Positions 54,816-64,000 are shown, counted from the first letter of the stretch. The stretch is 64,000 nucleotides of DNA from Anaerocolumna sedimenticola (GCF_009931695.1 NZ_CP048000.1:3613501-3677500), one strand, 5' to 3'. A program made the numbers and translations. Notes: a model not told the origin generated them from the letters alone.

Positions 54816-55904
54816 ATGAATTTTGAATTTAATTTAGAAGAATATTTAAGCAATGGTGTGGAAAATATAATTAAAGGTGCTGTCAAAGCATCATTAAAGA
54901 ATCCAAAAGAAAGTGCATTTATTGCAAAATTCATGTTAGAAATAAGAAAATCCAGAAAAATCAGACAAAAGCAGGAAGCCGCAGGAGAACATATTCCTCC
55001 TTTTCTTATTGCAAGTATTACGAATTCCTGTAACCTTCATTGTAAAGGCTGTTATGCCAGAGCAAATAAATCCTGTACGGATAAAGGTACAGATAATCAG
55101 CTTACAGAAAAGGAATGGGATTTCATTTTTAAAGAAGCGGGTGAAATTGGTATTTCTTTCATTCTGCTAGCCGGTGGTGAACCCATGTTACGTAAAGAAG
55201 TGATACAAACAGCAGCGAAATATAAAAACATAGTATTCCCGATTTTTACAAATGGAACAATGTTAGACGAAGATTATATAACGTTATTAAATCATAACCG
55301 GAATTTAATCCCAGTCTTTAGTATCGAAGGTGATTCTTTAACTACGGATGAAAGAAGAGGAGCAGGTATTTATTCCAAATTATTGATGGGTATGAATGAA
55401 ATGAAGAATAGGGGAATTCTCTACGGGGTGTCAATTACTGTAAATAAAGAGAATTTGGGAGAAGTTACCGAAGAAAGTTTTATATCGAATCTTTATAATC
55501 TGGGATGCAAAGTAATTTTTTATGTAGAATATGTTCCCGTAACATCGGAAACCGCAGATATAGCACCCTCAGAGGTAGACAGATTGTATTTGGAGCAACA
55601 ATTATTAAGTTTAAGGAAAAACTATGATGATATGATTTTTATTTCATTCCCGGGAGACGAAAAGTCATCGGGAGGATGCCTGGCGGCTGGCAGAGGATTT
55701 TTTCACATTAATTATCAGGGCGGTGTGGAGCCTTGTCCTTTTTCTCCTTATTCGGATATTAATATAAAAACGGTAACATTAAAAGAAGCATTACATTCTC
55801 CATTCTTTCAAAAGTTAAGAAATAACAATATTTTATTGGGTGAACATCATGGTGGTTGTATTTTGTTTGAGAGAAAGGACATAGTAGAAACGTTAATTAA
55901 TTAG
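54816..55904 (+). CDS. Radical SAM protein
   Basis: A 362-residue enzyme with the radical SAM motif CNLHCKGC (C-x3-C-x2-C) near residue 71 and the SAM-contact ILLAGGEPML. The C-terminal half has GGCLAAGRGFFHINYQGGVEPCPF, resembling a SPASM-like auxiliary cluster region with few cysteines (C in GGC, EPCPF and GGCILF). No peptide precursor or other pathway gene is adjacent, so substrate is unknown. Weak GGGAG ribosome site. Confidence 0.85.
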   Translation: MNFEFNLEEYLSNGVENIIKGAVKASLKNPKESAFIAKFMLEIRKSRKIRQKQEAAGEHIPPFLIASITNSCNLHCKGCYARANKSCTDKGTDNQLTEKEWDFIFKEAGEIGISFILLAGGEPMLRKEVIQTAAKYKNIVFPIFTNGTMLDEDYITLLNHNRNLIPVFSIEGDSLTTDERRGAGIYSKLLMGMNEMKNRGILYGVSITVNKENLGEVTEESFISNLYNLGCKVIFYVEYVPVTSETADIAPSEVDRLYLEQQLLSLRKNYDDMIFISFPGDEKSSGGCLAAGRGFFHINYQGGVEPCPFSPYSDINIKTVTLKEALHSPFFQKLRNNNILLGEHHGGCILFERKDIVETLIN

Positions 55905-56005
55905 TAAGAACAAAATGCATCAATCGGTTTCTTTTGCATAGTCTTTCTCCAATTTGCTAATATTATTATCAATAACATGTATTTATTAGTACAGGAGGAA
56001 GTAAT

Positions 56006-56230
56006 ATGATGGACAAAATAGAGAATGGAAAAGATAAAGTTTTAGGTAAAATGAAAGAAACAGCAGGAAAATGGATGGATGATGAAGATCTTGAGTTTCA
56101 GGGTAAAGTCCAAGGTATGAAAGCTGCCATCGGTGAGAAAGCCGATGATATGAAAGATGCCGTATTGGGAAAAACAAATGATCTTTTGGATAAAGTTAAT
56201 GTAGTAATTGAAGATAAAAAGAAAAAGTAA
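56006..56230 (+). CDS. CsbD-like small stress protein
   Basis: A 74-residue hydrophilic, helical protein (KIENGKDKVLGKMKETAGKWMDDEDLEFQGKVQ), matching CsbD family features: high Lys/Asp/Glu, no cysteines. CsbD-like proteins are general-stress induced in Bacillus; function unknown. AGGAGG is seven bases upstream of the first of two adjacent ATGs. Confidence 0.8.
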   Translation: MMDKIENGKDKVLGKMKETAGKWMDDEDLEFQGKVQGMKAAIGEKADDMKDAVLGKTNDLLDKVNVVIEDKKKK

Positions 56231-56312
56231 ATTTTATATTGATAAATACGATTGGACAGCGTATAATGTTGAATATTGTCAAATAAGATTCAATAAAGGA
56301 TGGTTTTACATT

Positions 56313-56924
56313 ATGACGGATTTATCATTTAATAAAGATAACAGTGCGTTGTTGATCATTGATATGCAGAACGCATTCATTCATAAGGATGGATCATTAT
56401 CTAAAATGGGTCTTGATACATCAAGAACGTCCATAGTTATCGAACCTATTAAAAAAATAAAAAAAGAATTTAAAAAAATAGGTCGTCCGGTTATTTATAT
56501 TCAGCATACTCATCGTACCGATAAGGCAGATGCAGGACTCATTGCCAGTGTTTTTCCTCCGATTATGGATTTAGGCCATTGCTTTGAGGGGACTTGGGAT
56601 GGAGACTTCATTGAAGAATTAAAACCAGAAACGGGTGATTATATTCTTAAAAAGCACAGGTTCAGCGCTTTTTATAATACTCAGCTGGAAGATATACTAA
56701 AAGGTTTAGAAGTTAATAACTTAGTAATTACCGGAATAGCAACGAATGTATGTGTGGAATCAACGGTCAGAGACGCTTTTTATCGTGATTACAATGTATT
56801 TGTACCAAGAGAAACCACCGCATCTTTTACGGAAGAAGCTGAAGCCGGTTCTTTTGGCAATTTTGAATTCGCTTTTGCCAGGGTAATAACACTGGAAGAT
56901 ATGATATATCAATTAAATCAGTAA
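56313..56924 (+). CDS. Isochorismatase-family cysteine hydrolase
   Basis: A 203-residue hydrolase. Catalytic triad is visible: Asp in LLIIDMQNAF, Lys in ILKKHRFSAFYNT, Cys in GIATNVCVESTVRDA. The family acts on isochorismate, nicotinamide or related amides; the substrate is not clear. ATG 56313 after AAAGGA is chosen; the frame from 56208 overlaps csbD and its extension has no similarity. Followed directly by a strong terminator. Confidence 0.88.
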   Translation: MTDLSFNKDNSALLIIDMQNAFIHKDGSLSKMGLDTSRTSIVIEPIKKIKKEFKKIGRPVIYIQHTHRTDKADAGLIASVFPPIMDLGHCFEGTWDGDFIEELKPETGDYILKKHRFSAFYNTQLEDILKGLEVNNLVITGIATNVCVESTVRDAFYRDYNVFVPRETTASFTEEAEAGSFGNFEFAFARVITLEDMIYQLNQ

Positions 56925-56930
56925 ATTATT

Positions 56931-56966
56931 AAGCTTTCCCGGAATATTCCGGGAAGGCTTTTTTAT
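56931..56966 (+). terminator. Strong terminator
   Basis: agctttcccggaat pairs with attccgggaaggct, then a run of T's. Confidence 0.92.
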
Positions 56967-57062
56967 TTCCGCGAAAGCAAAGTGAGAATTAGCAAGCTTG
57001 CTTGCAATAATTCCAACGCGCACGCGAACCGAAGAAAGTCGCAAAGCATGTTTCTTCCGGTA
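56967..57062 (+). repeat. Hairpin repeat of the CAAGCTTGCTTG family
   Basis: Closely similar to 9062-9160 and again directly after a terminator. Contains gaattagcaagcttgcttgc..aattc, cgcgcacgcg, and accgaagaaa/tttcttccggt. The GCGA at its start may pair with TCGC in the last loop. Confidence 0.75.
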
Positions 57063-57370
57063 TTAATACGAGGAAAGTTCCCTGAACTTCCTCGTATAAA
57101 ATGAAAAACCTTCGGGTGGAAGCGGACTTGTTTACTTTATTCCAGAATCCGGGAAACATCTCCGGTTCGTAATAACCGATTATTCTTGATATTTTATAAA
57201 TATAATATTACAATATAAAGAACAGAAACTTTGTTCGGGTAATGAAGAGTTTATTCTATATTATTAACATAATACAATACAAAAATATTCCGAAAAGGAA
57301 ACATACCGGTTGAGAGAAAATAAATAAATGAAAACATCTGCTTCAGATGAGTTATATAATGGGGGCTAAT
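57063..57370. other. Intergenic gap with a hairpin, no gene
   Basis: A hairpin, tacgaggaaagttc with gaacttcctcgta (57067-57097), follows the repeat. The remainder is AT-rich; no gene and no good promoter were identified ahead of the WYL gene. Confidence 0.5.
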
Positions 57371-58288
57371 ATGAAAATTGACCGTTTACTTGGAATAACC
57401 ATTTATCTGTTAAATCATGGTGTGGTCAGTGCCAGGGTTCTGGCGAAAGAATTCGAAGTATCCATACGTACTATTTTAAGAGACATGGAAACTCTTAGCT
57501 TAGCCGGTATTCCGGTTACCTCCTTGTATGGTACCGAAGGGGGATATAAAATATTAGAAAATTATAAGTTAGACAGTAAACTTATGGATGCAGAAGATTA
57601 TTCCTATATTCTGACAGCATTACAGGGGCTTCAGTCCGGCTATAATAAGAAAGGTATCCGGGATACCTTTGAAAAAATACAACATAACGTACCGGATAAA
57701 AAGCTAAAACAGAATATATTCGTGGATTTATCCGTATGCCATGAGGGGAATCATATAGATGAATACATAAAGAGTATCGAAAAATCCATAACAGATAAAA
57801 AATGTATTCATTTTAACTATACAAATTCTAATAATAAAACATCGGGTAAAGAAGTAGAACCAATAGGGCTGCAATACAAATGGTATGCATGGTATTTACT
57901 CGCTTACTGTCATTTAAGTAAAAATTACCGGTGGTATAAACTGATACGTATGCGTGAACTGTCTGAAACCAATATACCATATTCCATAGAACATGAACCT
58001 TCTGATATATTGATGAAACGGATGGAGGAAGAAGATAACCAAAGCTATACTACTATAAAATTGAAATGTAAAAATGAAATAAAAATTCCTGTACAGGAGT
58101 ATTTAAGAGGAAAAATTTTAGAAGAAAATGAGGCGTATTTTATTTTGCAGATAGAGGAACCAACCCAGGAAAGAATGTGGTTTTCATTATTATTGGGCTT
58201 TGGCAATGACATTGAGGTTCAGGAACCGGATTCTCTAAAAGAGCGGATGAAAACTGTGGCAAGGGGGATTTACGACTTGTATTTATAA
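57371..58288 (+). CDS. WYL-domain transcriptional regulator (YafY/DeoR type)
   Basis: A 305-residue regulator. N-terminal helix-turn-helix (RLLGITIYLLNHGVVSARVLAKEFEVSIRTILRDM), then a WYL domain around residues 140-225 (VEPIGLQYKWYAWYLLAYCH, RWYKLIRMREL) and the C-terminal extension WCX. Such proteins respond to nucleic acid or small ligands. Target not known. ATG 57371 after GGGGG is preferred. Confidence 0.87.
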   Translation: MKIDRLLGITIYLLNHGVVSARVLAKEFEVSIRTILRDMETLSLAGIPVTSLYGTEGGYKILENYKLDSKLMDAEDYSYILTALQGLQSGYNKKGIRDTFEKIQHNVPDKKLKQNIFVDLSVCHEGNHIDEYIKSIEKSITDKKCIHFNYTNSNNKTSGKEVEPIGLQYKWYAWYLLAYCHLSKNYRWYKLIRMRELSETNIPYSIEHEPSDILMKRMEEEDNQSYTTIKLKCKNEIKIPVQEYLRGKILEENEAYFILQIEEPTQERMWFSLLLGFGNDIEVQEPDSLKERMKTVARGIYDLYL

Positions 58289-58427
58289 TATTAAAATAAA
58301 GATAAGTTTCTATAAGTCTGACATACTGATGTCGTATATCCCATGTTAACATATATCCAGGAATAACAACATAAGACTTTTATTACGTTTTGTTATTCAA
58401 ATATAAATGAATGAAAGGATTTTTACT

Positions 58428-58985
58428 ATGATAAAAGTGAATCCATTTGAACAATGTCCGGCTTTTGAAACTGCTAATTTCCTGTTAAGAAAGACAATAC
58501 CTGATGATGCCAAAGAACTGTTACAATGTTATTCGGACCAGGAAGCAGTTAAGTTTTTTAATGCAGATAATTGCCATACTGATTTTTATTTCCAGACACT
58601 GGAGAAGATGCAGGAATATATGAAAGTATGGGAAAGTGAATATCTGAATAAAGTATATGTTAGATTTAGTATTATGAATAAAAGCAATAATCAAGTGATT
58701 GGAACCATAGAATTTTGTCCTTGGTTGAAAAAAGCAGAGGGGTTTGGAAAATTAGCCGTACTTCGATTAGATCTCTGTTCTTCTTATGAAAAAGAAGAGA
58801 TCATATCAGAACTTTTGCAGGCAGTAGATGAGTATCTCTATGATTTATTTCAAGTAGATGAAGTATTTACAAAAGCAATTCCAACAGCATCAGAACGAAT
58901 ATCGGCACTTTTAAACTGCAGTTATTCTAAATTAGCGGATGGTTCTATTGTTCCGTACGGCAATTATTATATAAGACAGAAATAA
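58428..58985 (+). CDS. GNAT-family N-acetyltransferase
   Basis: A 185-residue acetyltransferase of the RimJ/RimL-like group (ETANFLLRKTIPDDAKELLQCYSDQEAVKFFN; VIGTIEFCPW). The later acetyl-CoA loop is divergent. Acceptor unknown. ATG 58428 after GAAAGG. Confidence 0.75.
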   Translation: MIKVNPFEQCPAFETANFLLRKTIPDDAKELLQCYSDQEAVKFFNADNCHTDFYFQTLEKMQEYMKVWESEYLNKVYVRFSIMNKSNNQVIGTIEFCPWLKKAEGFGKLAVLRLDLCSSYEKEEIISELLQAVDEYLYDLFQVDEVFTKAIPTASERISALLNCSYSKLADGSIVPYGNYYIRQK

Positions 58986-59219
58986 ATGAAAAAGTTATAA
59001 AAATATTAAGGTACTGTTACGACGTCATATTGATAATAGTCGGGACGGATTTGCATTATGATACGGACCAAGCAAGGAGGATAAAAGTGGATGTAAAACA
59101 AGTAGCTCGAAATATTTAGCAGAGTTTAAAATAATATTATTTTTCAATCATCGGTTGTGACAAAGTCGATATGAAACAAGCATCGATAAGTAACTGTGAT
59201 TGATTTTCAGGAGTATTAT

Positions 59220-60407
59220 ATGGAACAAATATTTCTAACAAATAAACAGGCACGAAGATTTATATTATTAAAGCAAGGTCTGATAGGCGGTTATAGGTTT
59301 TCCGGTAAACGTGGAATTTTAGAATTTATAAAACAGGCAGGCTGTATCCAATTTGATCCGATTGATATCTGCGGTAAAAATGCAGAATTGGTATTACAGG
59401 CAAGGATTAAAGAATTTTCCAAGCAGAAGCTTTATGAACTATTGTATAAAGAACGGTCATTAATTGATTACTATGATAAAAATCTTGCAATTATAGGAGT
59501 TGAGGACTGGATATATTTCGGACGAATAAGGGATTATTATAGAAATCACGGCAGAAATAAGGTTGAGATAGATGCGGTTGCCGATCAAATTAAAGATTTT
59601 ATATGGCGGAATGGACCGGTTTGCTCAAAAGATATAGATTTTGGACAAAAGATAGACTGGTACTGGGGGAACAGTACCAGTCTGTCAAGAGTGGCTTTGG
59701 AAACCATGTATTTTAGAGGTGAACTAATTATCCATCATAAAAAAGGCGCCATTAAATACTATGATTTGGCGGAAAATTATATCCCGGAACAGGTACTTAA
59801 AGCAGAAGAACCAAACAAAGACGATATAGAATACATGAAATGGAATGTTTTACGTAGAATTTCAGCAGTGGGGTTGTTATGGAATAAACCCTCAGATGCC
59901 TGGTTATTTATCCGGAATATGAAATCGAAGGAAAGAAATCAGGTGTTTGATGAATTGCTTCGGGAAGATAAAATAATCATAATTACCGTACAAGATATAA
60001 AAGAGAAGTTCTATTGCCTTAAATCAGACATGGGGTTGCTTCAGCTTATCTTAAGTAATCCGGTTCTAAAAAGACGTATGGAATTTATCGCTCCCCTGGA
60101 TAACATGATATGGGACAGAAGACTCATAAAAGCAATATTTAACTATGATTATAAATGGGAAATCTATACACCTCAGACAGAACGCAAATATGGTTATTAT
60201 GTACTGCCGGTTTTATACGGTGACACATTTATTGGAAGAATAGAGCTTGTAAATGACCGGAAAAACAAATGTCTTCAGGTTAAAAATATCTGGTTGGAAG
60301 AGGGTAGCAAACCTACTAAAAAATTAGAAGAAAACCTGAAGTCTGCAGTTAACAAATTTGCTGATTTTAATGGATGTCATACTATTCAGTATTCGATAGT
60401 ACTGTAA
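59220..60407 (+). CDS. Winged-helix protein of the YcaQ/AlkX type
   Basis: A 395-residue protein of the HTH_42 (DUF1006) family. Features: ARRFILLKQGL, then GCIQFDPIDICGKNAELVLQARI, WYWGNSTSLSRVALETMYFRGEL and APLDNMIWDRRLIKAIFNYDYKWEIYTP, where the family's QxD-type region becomes FDPID/APLDN. E. coli YcaQ unhooks DNA interstrand crosslinks; a repair role here is by family. ATG 59220 follows CAGGAG. Confidence 0.85.
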   Translation: MEQIFLTNKQARRFILLKQGLIGGYRFSGKRGILEFIKQAGCIQFDPIDICGKNAELVLQARIKEFSKQKLYELLYKERSLIDYYDKNLAIIGVEDWIYFGRIRDYYRNHGRNKVEIDAVADQIKDFIWRNGPVCSKDIDFGQKIDWYWGNSTSLSRVALETMYFRGELIIHHKKGAIKYYDLAENYIPEQVLKAEEPNKDDIEYMKWNVLRRISAVGLLWNKPSDAWLFIRNMKSKERNQVFDELLREDKIIIITVQDIKEKFYCLKSDMGLLQLILSNPVLKRRMEFIAPLDNMIWDRRLIKAIFNYDYKWEIYTPQTERKYGYYVLPVLYGDTFIGRIELVNDRKNKCLQVKNIWLEEGSKPTKKLEENLKSAVNKFADFNGCHTIQYSIVL

Positions 60408-60498
60408 AAGCGGAGAAGATCATAATCTTATTTGTGTTTATTTCGAAATAAAAGTTAGGGCTCCTGAGGGAATATCATTTCATTTAATACCGGATAGA

Positions 60499-60534
60499 AA
60501 GATTGGATTTGTATAAAATCCAGTCTTTTTTTAT
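60499..60534 (+). terminator. Terminator after ycaQ-like gene
   Basis: aagattggattt pairs with aaatccagtctt followed by a T-run. Confidence 0.85.
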
Positions 60535-60685
60535 AAATGGGAGATTGTATCCTATTATTTAAAATTGCCTGCTATGGATTTCCTAATTATTAAAGATAAT
60601 ATCGGTTACAATTAATCTTATATTGTATATTCGTATAGTTAGTGATACAATTTAGGCTATATGAAAAATAGAAAGGAAGTAATTC

Positions 60686-61936
60686 ATGGTTAACCGTAAA
60701 AAGTTATCAAATGGAATAACTGTAGTTTTAGAAACAATGCCTTATTTAAGGAGTGCTGCTTTTGGCGTTTGGGTCAAGGTAGGATCCTCCAATGAAAATG
60801 AAAAAAATAATGGAATTTCACATATAATTGAGCACATGCTGTTTAAGGGAACTAAAAATCGTACGGCAAAACAAATAGCTGATGATATGGCAAGAATCGG
60901 AGGAGATATTAATGCTTATACCAGTAAGGAATGTACTTCTTTCTATGCGGTTACTTTGGATGAACATCTGCCGATTGCAATCAATATCATCGGTGATATG
61001 TTAAATAATTCTCTAATTGATGAAAAGGCACTGGAGAAAGAAAAAGGCGTTATTATAGAAGAAATCGATATGTATGATGATTCGCCGGAAGATCTGGTTC
61101 ATGAAATGCTTCAAATGAAAATATGGGATAAACATCCTTTAGGGTACCAGATTTCCGGTAGTAAAAAAACAGTGAAAGCAATAACCAGACAAGAAATTCT
61201 TGACTTTATTGCGAGGTATTATGTTTCGGAAAATATAGTCATATCTCTAGCAGGAAATATTAACGAAGAGGAAGTAATGGATCTGTTAGAAGCTAACTTT
61301 TCCGGTATCCCTGCAGGGCCCAGACAGCCTGATTGTACGGTGCCAATTTATCATCCATCCATTTACACTAAGGAAAAAGATGTGGAACAGCTTCATTTAA
61401 ATATTGCTTTTGAGTCCGTTGTAGCAGATGCGGAAGAAAAATACGCTTTAACCATTTTAAATTCCGTTTTAGGCGGAAGCATTAATTCCAGGTTATTTCA
61501 GGTTATCCGGGAAAACCTCGGACTCACCTACACCATATATTCTTATGGAAGTTCTTATAAAAAAGCAGGTTTATTGCACATATACGGGGCAATGAACCCG
61601 AATCAGTTAGAACAGGTTTTCAAAAATTCTTTTGATGTTATTGAAGACTTAAAAGTGAATGGGTTAACGGATGACGAATTATCCATGTCAAAAGAACAGA
61701 TTAAAACAGAACTGATAATGGGAAATGAAAGTGCTAAGAACAGGATGAACAGCAATGGTAAATCCATTCTTCTGAAAAATTATATCATTCCGTTGGAAGA
61801 AACCATTGATAAGGTAAATGAAGTTACGAAAGATGAAATCATGGATTTTGCAAAAAAATATCTTGTGAAAGAAAATTGCAGCATCTCCTTAGTAGGAAAC
61901 TTAGAAAACATTGACAAACTTAAATTCTTTTCATAA
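60686..61936 (+). CDS. M16 zinc peptidase (processing-protease-like)
   Basis: A 416-residue pitrilysin-type peptidase. Inverted zinc motif HIIEHMLFKGT (HxxEH) near residue 49 and the downstream glutamate in EKGVIIEEIDMY. Similar to Bacillus MlpA/YmxG, whose gene follows pnp. Here it is 9.5 kb from pnp. GAAAGGAAG before ATG. It ends 36 bases before metY. Confidence 0.93.
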   Translation: MVNRKKLSNGITVVLETMPYLRSAAFGVWVKVGSSNENEKNNGISHIIEHMLFKGTKNRTAKQIADDMARIGGDINAYTSKECTSFYAVTLDEHLPIAINIIGDMLNNSLIDEKALEKEKGVIIEEIDMYDDSPEDLVHEMLQMKIWDKHPLGYQISGSKKTVKAITRQEILDFIARYYVSENIVISLAGNINEEEVMDLLEANFSGIPAGPRQPDCTVPIYHPSIYTKEKDVEQLHLNIAFESVVADAEEKYALTILNSVLGGSINSRLFQVIRENLGLTYTIYSYGSSYKKAGLLHIYGAMNPNQLEQVFKNSFDVIEDLKVNGLTDDELSMSKEQIKTELIMGNESAKNRMNSNGKSILLKNYIIPLEETIDKVNEVTKDEIMDFAKKYLVKENCSISLVGNLENIDKLKFFS

Positions 61937-61972
61937 AATATTCCATATAATGAACGAAAGAAAGGCATAAAA

Positions 61973-63247
61973 ATGAAGAATTATCATATTAATACCAAAT
62001 GTATCCAGGAAGGTTACGCCCCTAAGAACGGTGAATCCCGAGTACTGCCGATTTACCAAAGTACAACTTACAAGTATGATTCCAGTGAACATGTAGGAAA
62101 GTTATTTGATTTGGAAGAGGAAGGGTTTTTCTATACCAGATTAGCAAATCCTACGGTTGATTGTGTAGAGAGGAAAATTGCAGCATTAGAGGGTGGCATT
62201 GGTGCCATGTGTACCTCTTCAGGACAAGCTGCCAGTTTAATCGCCATATTGAACATCTGCGGTTCCGGTGACCATATGATATCATCTGCTGCGATTTATG
62301 GCGGTACAACAAATTTATTTGCAGTTACTTTAAAAAAGCTTGGAGTAGAAGTAACTTTTGTAGATCCGGAAGCTTCCGAAGAAGAATTACAGAAAGCATT
62401 TAAGGAGAATACCAAGTTAATTTTTGCTGAAACCCTTGCAAATCCGGCTTTAGTTGTAACGGATATTGAAAAGTTTGCAACCATTGCTCATAAGAACGGT
62501 GTACCTTTAATCATTGATAATACCTTTGCGACGCCGATTAATTGCCGGCCATTTGAATTTGGTGCGGATATTGTCGTACATTCTACTTCAAAATATATGG
62601 ATGGACATGCTGTTGCATTAGGCGGTGTTATTGTTGACAGCGGTAATTTTGACTGGGATAACGGTAAATTTCCAGGGTTGTCAACTCCGGATGAATCTTA
62701 CCACGGTATGATTTATACGCAAGCCTGCGGCAGAAGTGCTTATATAGTTAAAGCCAGAGTACAATTAATGCGGGATCTTGGTTCCTCTCCGTCACCTAAC
62801 AGCGCATTTTTATTAAATCTTGGTCTCGAGACCTTGCATTTAAGAATGGAGCGTCATTGCAGCAATGCTTTAACTGTAGCAAAATGGCTGGAGGCAAATG
62901 ACAAAATTGCCTGGGTGAACTATCCGGGACTAAAAAGTAATAAGTATTATAACCTGGCTCAGAAATATATGCCAAATGGTACCTGCGGTGTTATTTCTTT
63001 CGGAGTTAAGGGCGGAAGAGAAGCCGCGGTTAAATTAATGGATAATTTAAAATTAGCTGCTATCGTTGTTCATGTTGCTGATGCAAGAACCAGTGTTCTT
63101 CATCCGGCAAGTACTACTCACAGACAATTAACGGATGAACAATTGGTAAGTGCCGGCGTAGCACCGGATTTAATCCGTATGTCAATCGGTATTGAATATG
63201 TAGAGGATATCATAACCGATATAGAACAGGCTTTGGAACAATTATAA
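61973..63247 (+). CDS. metY: O-acetylhomoserine sulfhydrylase / Cys-Met PLP enzyme
   Basis: A 424-residue PLP enzyme of the gamma-family. Lys of the PLP site is in VVHSTSKYMDGH. Other motifs: YTRLANPTVDCVERKIAALEGG, TSSGQAASL, DNTFATPINCRPFEFGAD. Length above ~400 and the sequence type favour O-acetylhomoserine aminocarboxypropyltransferase (MetY) over MetB. It makes homocysteine (or Met) from sulfide. No SAM riboswitch or T-box in front. Confidence 0.92.
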   Translation: MKNYHINTKCIQEGYAPKNGESRVLPIYQSTTYKYDSSEHVGKLFDLEEEGFFYTRLANPTVDCVERKIAALEGGIGAMCTSSGQAASLIAILNICGSGDHMISSAAIYGGTTNLFAVTLKKLGVEVTFVDPEASEEELQKAFKENTKLIFAETLANPALVVTDIEKFATIAHKNGVPLIIDNTFATPINCRPFEFGADIVVHSTSKYMDGHAVALGGVIVDSGNFDWDNGKFPGLSTPDESYHGMIYTQACGRSAYIVKARVQLMRDLGSSPSPNSAFLLNLGLETLHLRMERHCSNALTVAKWLEANDKIAWVNYPGLKSNKYYNLAQKYMPNGTCGVISFGVKGGREAAVKLMDNLKLAAIVVHVADARTSVLHPASTTHRQLTDEQLVSAGVAPDLIRMSIGIEYVEDIITDIEQALEQL

Positions 63248-63264
63248 AATAGTATGATAAATGA

Positions 63265-63332
63265 TAAAAAAGGATTTTATGTTTAGCTTTAATTTTAGTA
63301 AATTCAAGGCTTGATGTAAGGTCCTTTTTTAA
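63265..63332 (+). terminator. Weak terminator after metY
   Basis: aaaaaaggatttta pairs (with wobbles) with gtaaggtccttttt, ending in a T-run. Loop is long. Confidence 0.45.
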
Positions 63333-63545
63333 AGCTTAATGGATAACTGATAAAATAATTCAATTAATTGATTATTATTTTACTGAATTAGTATACATTA
63401 TTTAATTATAAAATATTGAACTACATAGTTATGCATATAAAATCAGTATAAAAATGAAAAGTTAATCGTAATGAATTTTATGTAAGATTACTTTACTAAA
63501 AAATATTTATGTGTTATATTCTAATAAAAAACTGGTGGTGGAAAA

Positions 63546-64000
63546 ATGTCCCATATAGTAGGAAAATCAGCTTATAAAAGCTTAGAAGAAAGGATAAATA
63601 AATTCCCGCAAGGCGCGCCTCCCTCCAAAACTCTTTATAAGATTTTAAGTATACTTTTTAGTGAGAAGGAAGCGGCTTATGTGGCGCAGCTTCCTATTCG
63701 GCCATTTACTGTTAAAACAGCAGCTAAGGCATGGAAGATGGATGAAGTTAGTACCAGAAAGCTTTTAAAGCAGCTTGCAAGCCGGGCGTTACTTCTGGAT
63801 ATGGATAATCATGGTACGGAACAATTTATGCTGCCGCCTCCTATGGCGGGTTTTTTTGAATTTTCCATGATGAGAATCCGTGATGATATTGATCAGAAGT
63901 TACTTGGAGAATTGTTTTATCAGTATCTGAATGTGGAAGAAGATTTTGTAAAAGAATTATTTTTAAGTACGGAAACCAGGCTTGGCAGAGTATTTGTCCA
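63546..64000 (+). CDS. Partial gene, N-terminal part of a winged-helix-containing protein
   Basis: An open frame from ATG 63546 (after ctggtggaaaa) runs to the window edge, at least 151 codons. It reads MSHIVGKSAYKSLEERINKFPQ at the start, with a helix-turn-helix-like region (VKTAAKAWKMDEVSTRKLLKQLASRALL) and FFEFSMMRIRDDIDQ. The arrangement recalls clostridial proteins with an N-terminal HTH before 4Fe-4S ferredoxin modules, but no cysteine motif is in view. That identification is tentative. Confidence 0.6.
   Translation, partial: MSHIVGKSAYKSLEERINKFPQGAPPSKTLYKILSILFSEKEAAYVAQLPIRPFTVKTAAKAWKMDEVSTRKLLKQLASRALLLDMDNHGTEQFMLPPPMAGFFEFSMMRIRDDIDQKLLGELFYQYLNVEEDFVKELFLSTETRLGRVFV

Noticed and set aside
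61860-61880. Another copy of the gtgaaagaaaatt leader start
   Set aside because: It lies inside the M16 peptidase coding sequence without the partner strands; coincidence.

Overview
The window looks like a chromosome segment of a low-GC, spore-forming anaerobic Firmicute, most likely a Lachnospiraceae (clostridial cluster XIVa) relative of Lachnoclostridium or Anaerocolumna. The basis is the AT-rich codon use, AGGAGG-type ribosome binding sites, dipicolinate synthase genes, a short HisG paired with HisZ, RecU, WalJ, and the Firmicute order rimP-nusA-ylxR-ylxQ-infB-rbfA-nrnA-truB-ribF. No tRNA, rRNA, CRISPR array, prophage or transposase gene was seen.

Layout. 1-9 kb: end of polA, coaE, an FtsA-like ATPase, walJ, an ACT-domain regulator with its UPF0210 partner, a frameshifted pepD and a CapA-like gene. 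9-18.7 kb: envelope and RNA functions (LCP protein, toroid protein, M23 peptidase, small alarmone synthetase, rsmF, two pseudouridine synthases, HAD phosphatase, recU). 18.8-24.2 kb: a partial histidine operon hisZ-G-D-B-IE. 24.3-33.8 kb: the translation operon from rimP to ribF. 34-45 kb: an accessory block with a broken MocR regulator, a broken MerR regulator and its ferredoxin-type aldo/keto reductase, an unrecognised Cys-rich protein, a CDP-alcohol transferase, a GGDEF protein, a J-domain protein, an unusual cis-prenyltransferase and dpaA-dpaB on the minus strand. 45-51 kb: rpsO, a MATE transporter, an FAD protein and pnp. 51.3-54.4 kb: a molybdate ABC operon with frameshifts in modA and modC. 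54.8-64 kb: radical SAM, CsbD, isochorismatase, WYL regulator, GNAT, YcaQ-like protein, M16 peptidase, metY and a partial gene. In Bacillus, ribF-rpsO-pnp-M16 peptidase-dpaAB are close together; here the same genes are present but separated by accessory DNA.

The most striking content is non-coding. (1) Four copies, plus one degenerate copy, of a ~110-nt element end exactly at a start codon (UPF0210, pepD, rbfA, ribF, possibly the HAD gene). Each can form an H-type pseudoknot followed by a covarying hairpin and then a ribosome-binding segment. (2) Four copies of a ~150-bp palindromic element, in both orientations, with flanking direct repeats and solo-arm remnants, behave like a non-autonomous mobile element. 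(3) A looser family of hairpin repeats centred on CAAGCTTGCTTG lies in several intergenic gaps, often just after a terminator. (4) A perfect 51-bp repeat is shared by the infB-rbfA gap and the leader of the unknown gene at 38.4 kb. Nine apparent one-base contractions, all in accessory genes, need checking against raw reads; four coincide with in-phase A-AAA-AAN heptamers.
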